A stretch of 15,269 bases of DNA from Christensenella sp. UBA1242 (lineage in GTDB: Bacteria; Bacillota; Clostridia; Christensenellales; UBA1242), in contig DBWI01000031.1 of assembly GCA_002308915.1 (NCBI GenBank), positions 1-15,269 on the forward strand. Reading direction: 5' to 3'. Below, piece after piece: positions 12,588 to 15,269 of the stretch (positions are counted from its first letter, which is position 1; the number at the start of each line of letters is the position of its first letter). A program made the position numbers and the translations under genes. The notes under the pieces are model-generated. The model worked only from the letters and a program-made list of their open reading frames with translations. It had not been told where the DNA came from and did not search any database.

Positions 12588-12959
12588 ATGCTAGATGAAA
12601 AGGAAGAAGTAATTCTTAAGTATATAATTAGTGAATGTGGAGATGATTACAAAGTTATTTATAAAGATGACTTTGATGATTTTTTTGCATCAAAGTTTGG
12701 TAACAAAAAATTGCATATTGAACAAATTTTGGGTCATCTTAAAAATTTGAATTTTATTGATATTAAGTATTTTGATGATGAAAAGTATTGTTTGAGATGT
12801 TTGCCACAAAGCAAAGCAATCTTTGAAGAAGAGAATATAAGAGATGAAAAAATAAAAAAGATAAAAACAGAAGTAATCATCTTGATTTGGTTGGTTTTTG
12901 TAGTTGCATTTTTTGGGGCATTTTTGGGAACAATTATTTGTAATATCGTTTTCAAATAG
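12588..12959 (+). CDS. Small winged-helix-like tail-anchored protein, 123 aa
   Basis: Function unknown. Residues 1-75 look like a small helical/winged-helix domain (MLDEKEEVILKYI start, a helix-strand unit around LKNLNFIDIKYF, then a hairpin YCLRCL). A charged linker (about 78-95) and a single C-terminal membrane helix (about 96-119) follow. It resembles the next gene's product in its first residues (MLD-KE), size and C-terminal anchor, so the two are probably tandem paralogues. The start at 12588 has no Shine-Dalgarno and lies 21 bases behind a terminator, with no clear promoter; leaderless or read-through expression is possible. An in-frame ATG at 12510 lies inside the pyrophosphatase gene and is rejected. 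First of three genes with 2-base gaps ending in uvrB. Confidence 0.75.
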   Translation: MLDEKEEVILKYIISECGDDYKVIYKDDFDDFFASKFGNKKLHIEQILGHLKNLNFIDIKYFDDEKYCLRCLPQSKAIFEEENIRDEKIKKIKTEVIILIWLVFVVAFFGAFLGTIICNIVFK

Positions 12960-12961
12960 AA

Positions 12962-13324
12962 ATGTTAGATAAAAAAGAGAAATTAGTTATGTATTATCTT
13001 TGTGATATGTGTCCAGATAAGAAGACATATCTTATTTCCACGTCTTCGCTTGCAGAATTCGTTTCAAAAAAATTTGTTGTATCCATAGCAGAACTAAATG
13101 ATATAATGATTTCACTTTGTAAAGATAATTACTTGGATTTTGTTGTGTCATACAGCAAAAAAGGTTATTATTATTGTGTAAACTTAAAAAACAAGGGTTT
13201 AACATTCAAAAAGGACCAGCAAAAGGAACATAGGGCAGTTGTTGGATTAATTGCAAGAACAGTGTTTTTGTCTTTATTAAGTTTTGTGTTGGGACTTTTG
13301 TTGAAAGCAATATTCAAAGGATAG
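12962..13324 (+). CDS. Small winged-helix-like tail-anchored protein, 120 aa (paralogue)
   Basis: Function unknown. The product opens MLDKKEKLVMYYL and has a compact helical region, then a hairpin-like part (DNYLDFVVSYSKKGYYYCV, about res 55-73) that resembles the wing of a winged-helix domain. It ends with a membrane helix (about 98-117). Similar build to the preceding protein suggests duplication; cytosolic DNA- or protein-binding domain anchored to the membrane is an inference. It starts 2 bases after the previous stop without a Shine-Dalgarno, so translation is probably by re-initiation. Its end carries the AAAGGATAGGA that serves uvrB, 2 bases further on. Confidence 0.75.
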   Translation: MLDKKEKLVMYYLCDMCPDKKTYLISTSSLAEFVSKKFVVSIAELNDIMISLCKDNYLDFVVSYSKKGYYYCVNLKNKGLTFKKDQQKEHRAVVGLIARTVFLSLLSFVLGLLLKAIFKG

Positions 13325-13326
13325 GA

Positions 13327-15269
13327 ATGGGAAAGTTTGAGTTAGTTTCTAAATATAAACCAGCAGGTGACCAACAAGAGGCCATAGATAAACTATGTCA
13401 AAATTTGAAAGATGGATTAAAATCACAAATTTTGTTGGGAGTTACTGGTAGTGGAAAAACTTTTACTATGGCAAATGTAATAGCAAAGTTAAATAAACCA
13501 ACTCTTGTTATTGCACACAACAAAACTCTTGCAGCACAGCTTTGCAATGAGCTTAGAGAATTTTTTCCAAACAACAGAGTTGAGTTTTTTGTTTCGTATT
13601 ATGACTATTATCAACCAGAAGCATATATTGTTTCTAGTGATACATATATAGAAAAAGATATGTCAATTAATGACGAAATAGACAAGCTTAGAAATAGTGC
13701 CACAGCATCACTTATGGAAAGAGATGATGTTATTGTTGTTGCTTCTGTTTCTTGTATTTATGGTCTTGGAAACCCAGAAGAATATGCAAGAATGCAAGTT
13801 ACAATAAGACAGGGGGAACAAGTAAAAAGAGAAGAAGTTATTCGTAAACTTGTTGATATTCAATACACAAGAAATGATATAGACTTTAAGCGTGCGACAT
13901 TTAGGTTGAAAGGTGATGTGCTTGATGTTTTTCCTGCAAATAACAGTGAAAGAGCAATTAGGATTGAATTTTTTGGTGATGAAGTAGATAGAATTGTTGA
14001 GTTTGATGTGTTAACGGGAAATGTTATTAGCAAGTTAAGTCAAGTGAGTGTTTTTCCTGCAACTCAATATGCGGTTGGAAGTGACAAACTTAAACTTGCT
14101 TTAGCAGAGATTGAACATGACCGAGATGATATGGTTGAATATTTTAAATCTCAAGAAAAACTTATTGAAGCTCAAAGAATAAAAGAAAGAGTTAGTTATG
14201 ATGTTGAAATGATGAGAGAAGTTGGCTATTGCAGTGGAATAGAAAATTACTCAAGATATTTTGACAACAGAAAACCAGGTGAACCACCATTTACACTTAT
14301 GGATTATTTTCCAAAAGGATTTTTAACATTTATTGATGAAAGCCATATGACAATTCCACAAATTAGGGCAATGTATAATGGTGATAAGGCAAGAAAAACA
14401 AGTTTGGTTGAATATGGTTTCAGGTTGCCATCTGCATTTGATAACAGGCCACTGACTTTTGCTGAATTTAACAAAAGACTTGGGCAAGTAACATATATTT
14501 CTGCAACTCCTGCAGTTTATGAAAGAGAAAACGCAGATGATATTGTTGAGCAACTTATTAGACCAACGGGACTTCTTGACCCACTAGTTGAAGTAAGGAA
14601 AACAGATGGTCAAATAGAAAACTTAATTGATGAAATAAAAAAGACGACGGCGAATGGACATAGGGTTCTTATTACAACATTAACCAAAAAGATGGCAGAG
14701 AATTTAACAGAGTTTTTGTCGGAAAGAAAAATTCGTGTCAAATACCTACATAGTGAAATTGACACTATGGAAAGAATAGAAATTTTGAACGGACTAAGAA
14801 GTGGTGATTTTGATGTTCTTGTTGGAATAAACTTACTTAGGGAAGGACTGGACTTACCGGAAGTTGAACTTGTTTGTATTCTTGATGCTGACAAAGAAGG
14901 GTTCTTGCGTAGCGAAGGTGCACTTATTCAAACAATAGGCAGAGCGAGCAGAAATTCAGGTGGACATGTAATTATGTACGCAGACACAATTACAGAAAGT
15001 ATGCAAAAGGCAATTACAGAAACTGCGAGAAGAAGAAAAATTCAAGATGACTTTAACAAGAAGCATGGAATAGTTCCACAAACGATTATCAAAGAAATAA
15101 AGAACACTCTTGAAATTACTTCAAAGCCTGATACTAAAAAGAGAAATAAAAATGATATCACAAGTGAGATCGAAAGATTAAAAGGGCTTATGAATATTGC
15201 AGCAAAGCAACTTGATTTTGAAACTGCAATTCAACTTCGTGATGAAATATCAAAATTAAGAAAATTAAA
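13327..15269 (+). CDS. uvrB: UvrB, excinuclease ABC subunit B (C-terminus cut by window edge)
   Basis: The damage-verifying helicase-like subunit of nucleotide excision repair, acting with UvrA and UvrC on DNA lesions. 647 codons are present and the frame is open at the right edge; only a few residues should be missing. Visible parts are Walker A GVTGSGKT (res 38-45), the beta-hairpin region YYDYYQPEAYIVSSDTYIEKD (91-111) that is inserted between DNA strands, the Walker B variant DESH (337-340), ISATP (391-395), motif V around LLREGLDLPE (503-512), QTIGRASRN (535-543) and the C-terminal UVR domain (about 611-645) that binds UvrC. ATG 13327 follows AAAGGATAGGA and lies 2 bases after the preceding stop, so it belongs to a three-gene unit. 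All catalytic motifs appear intact. Confidence 0.97.
   Translation, partial: MGKFELVSKYKPAGDQQEAIDKLCQNLKDGLKSQILLGVTGSGKTFTMANVIAKLNKPTLVIAHNKTLAAQLCNELREFFPNNRVEFFVSYYDYYQPEAYIVSSDTYIEKDMSINDEIDKLRNSATASLMERDDVIVVASVSCIYGLGNPEEYARMQVTIRQGEQVKREEVIRKLVDIQYTRNDIDFKRATFRLKGDVLDVFPANNSERAIRIEFFGDEVDRIVEFDVLTGNVISKLSQVSVFPATQYAVGSDKLKLALAEIEHDRDDMVEYFKSQEKLIEAQRIKERVSYDVEMMREVGYCSGIENYSRYFDNRKPGEPPFTLMDYFPKGFLTFIDESHMTIPQIRAMYNGDKARKTSLVEYGFRLPSAFDNRPLTFAEFNKRLGQVTYISATPAVYERENADDIVEQLIRPTGLLDPLVEVRKTDGQIENLIDEIKKTTANGHRVLITTLTKKMAENLTEFLSERKIRVKYLHSEIDTMERIEILNGLRSGDFDVLVGINLLREGLDLPEVELVCILDADKEGFLRSEGALIQTIGRASRNSGGHVIMYADTITESMQKAITETARRRKIQDDFNKKHGIVPQTIIKEIKNTLEITSKPDTKKRNKNDITSEIERLKGLMNIAAKQLDFETAIQLRDEISKLRKL

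Noticed and set aside
1..15269. CRISPR array or other periodic short repeats
   Set aside because: No regularly spaced repeats were seen on reading through; the only tandem repeat is the two-copy 141-base unit inside the fibre-like gene.

Overview
The window looks like chromosomal DNA of an AT-rich (roughly 30-35% GC by eye), Gram-positive-type bacterium, most likely an uncultured low-GC Bacillota lineage (Clostridia or Bacilli-like). The signs are AAGGAG-type ribosome binding sites, sigma-A promoters that often carry an extended -10 (TGnTATAAT), tight operons, bacterial tRNAs with encoded CCA, and the standard code (no internal UGA read-through is needed). The exact taxon cannot be read from this sequence alone.

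Layout. (1) 1-1080, minus: the N-terminal 360 residues of an Orn/Lys/Arg-decarboxylase-type PLP enzyme. (2) 1188-3149, plus: an orphan coiled-coil/fibre-like protein with a duplicated 47-residue unit. (3) 3205-4050, plus: a TtcA-type tRNA thiolase, apparently leaderless. (4) 4079-4408, minus: a compact pyrophosphatase-like protein sharing a bidirectional terminator with the TtcA gene. (5) 4545-4619: tRNA-Arg(CCT) with its own promoter and terminator. (6) 4620-11580: an accessory island between tRNA-Arg and tRNA-Ser. (7) 11584-11674, minus: tRNA-Ser(GCT). (8) 11853-12532: a 49-residue membrane protein translationally coupled to a full-length family I pyrophosphatase. (9) 12588-15269: two related small tail-anchored proteins packed in front of uvrB, which runs off the right edge.

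The island is the interesting part and has two transcription units. The first (4923-7588) encodes a protein with the hallmarks of the TIGR04141/DUF6119 'sporadically distributed' family, followed by a six-helix membrane protein. The second (7727-11214) is a restriction-modification-like operon. Its first gene fuses an EcoRI-type adenine methyltransferase (NPPF motif) to a complete C5-cytosine methyltransferase. The second encodes a LAGLIDADG-like protein in which both catalytic acidic positions are replaced (Asn and Thr). The third is a short PD-(D/E)XK nuclease whose start overlaps the LAGLIDADG-like gene by 11 bases. A reasonable hypothesis is that the degenerate LAGLIDADG protein supplies DNA recognition and the small nuclease supplies cleavage, with the double methyltransferase protecting the host. 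The upstream pair may be an extra defence module. None of this is proven by sequence alone.

A 10-base direct repeat (TAAACACTAG, 4707-4716 and 11251-11260) brackets the island, but no integrase is visible. The flanking genes (tRNA modification, tRNAs, pyrophosphatases, nucleotide excision repair) are ordinary housekeeping genes, so the island looks like an insertion into a conserved chromosomal context beside tRNA genes.
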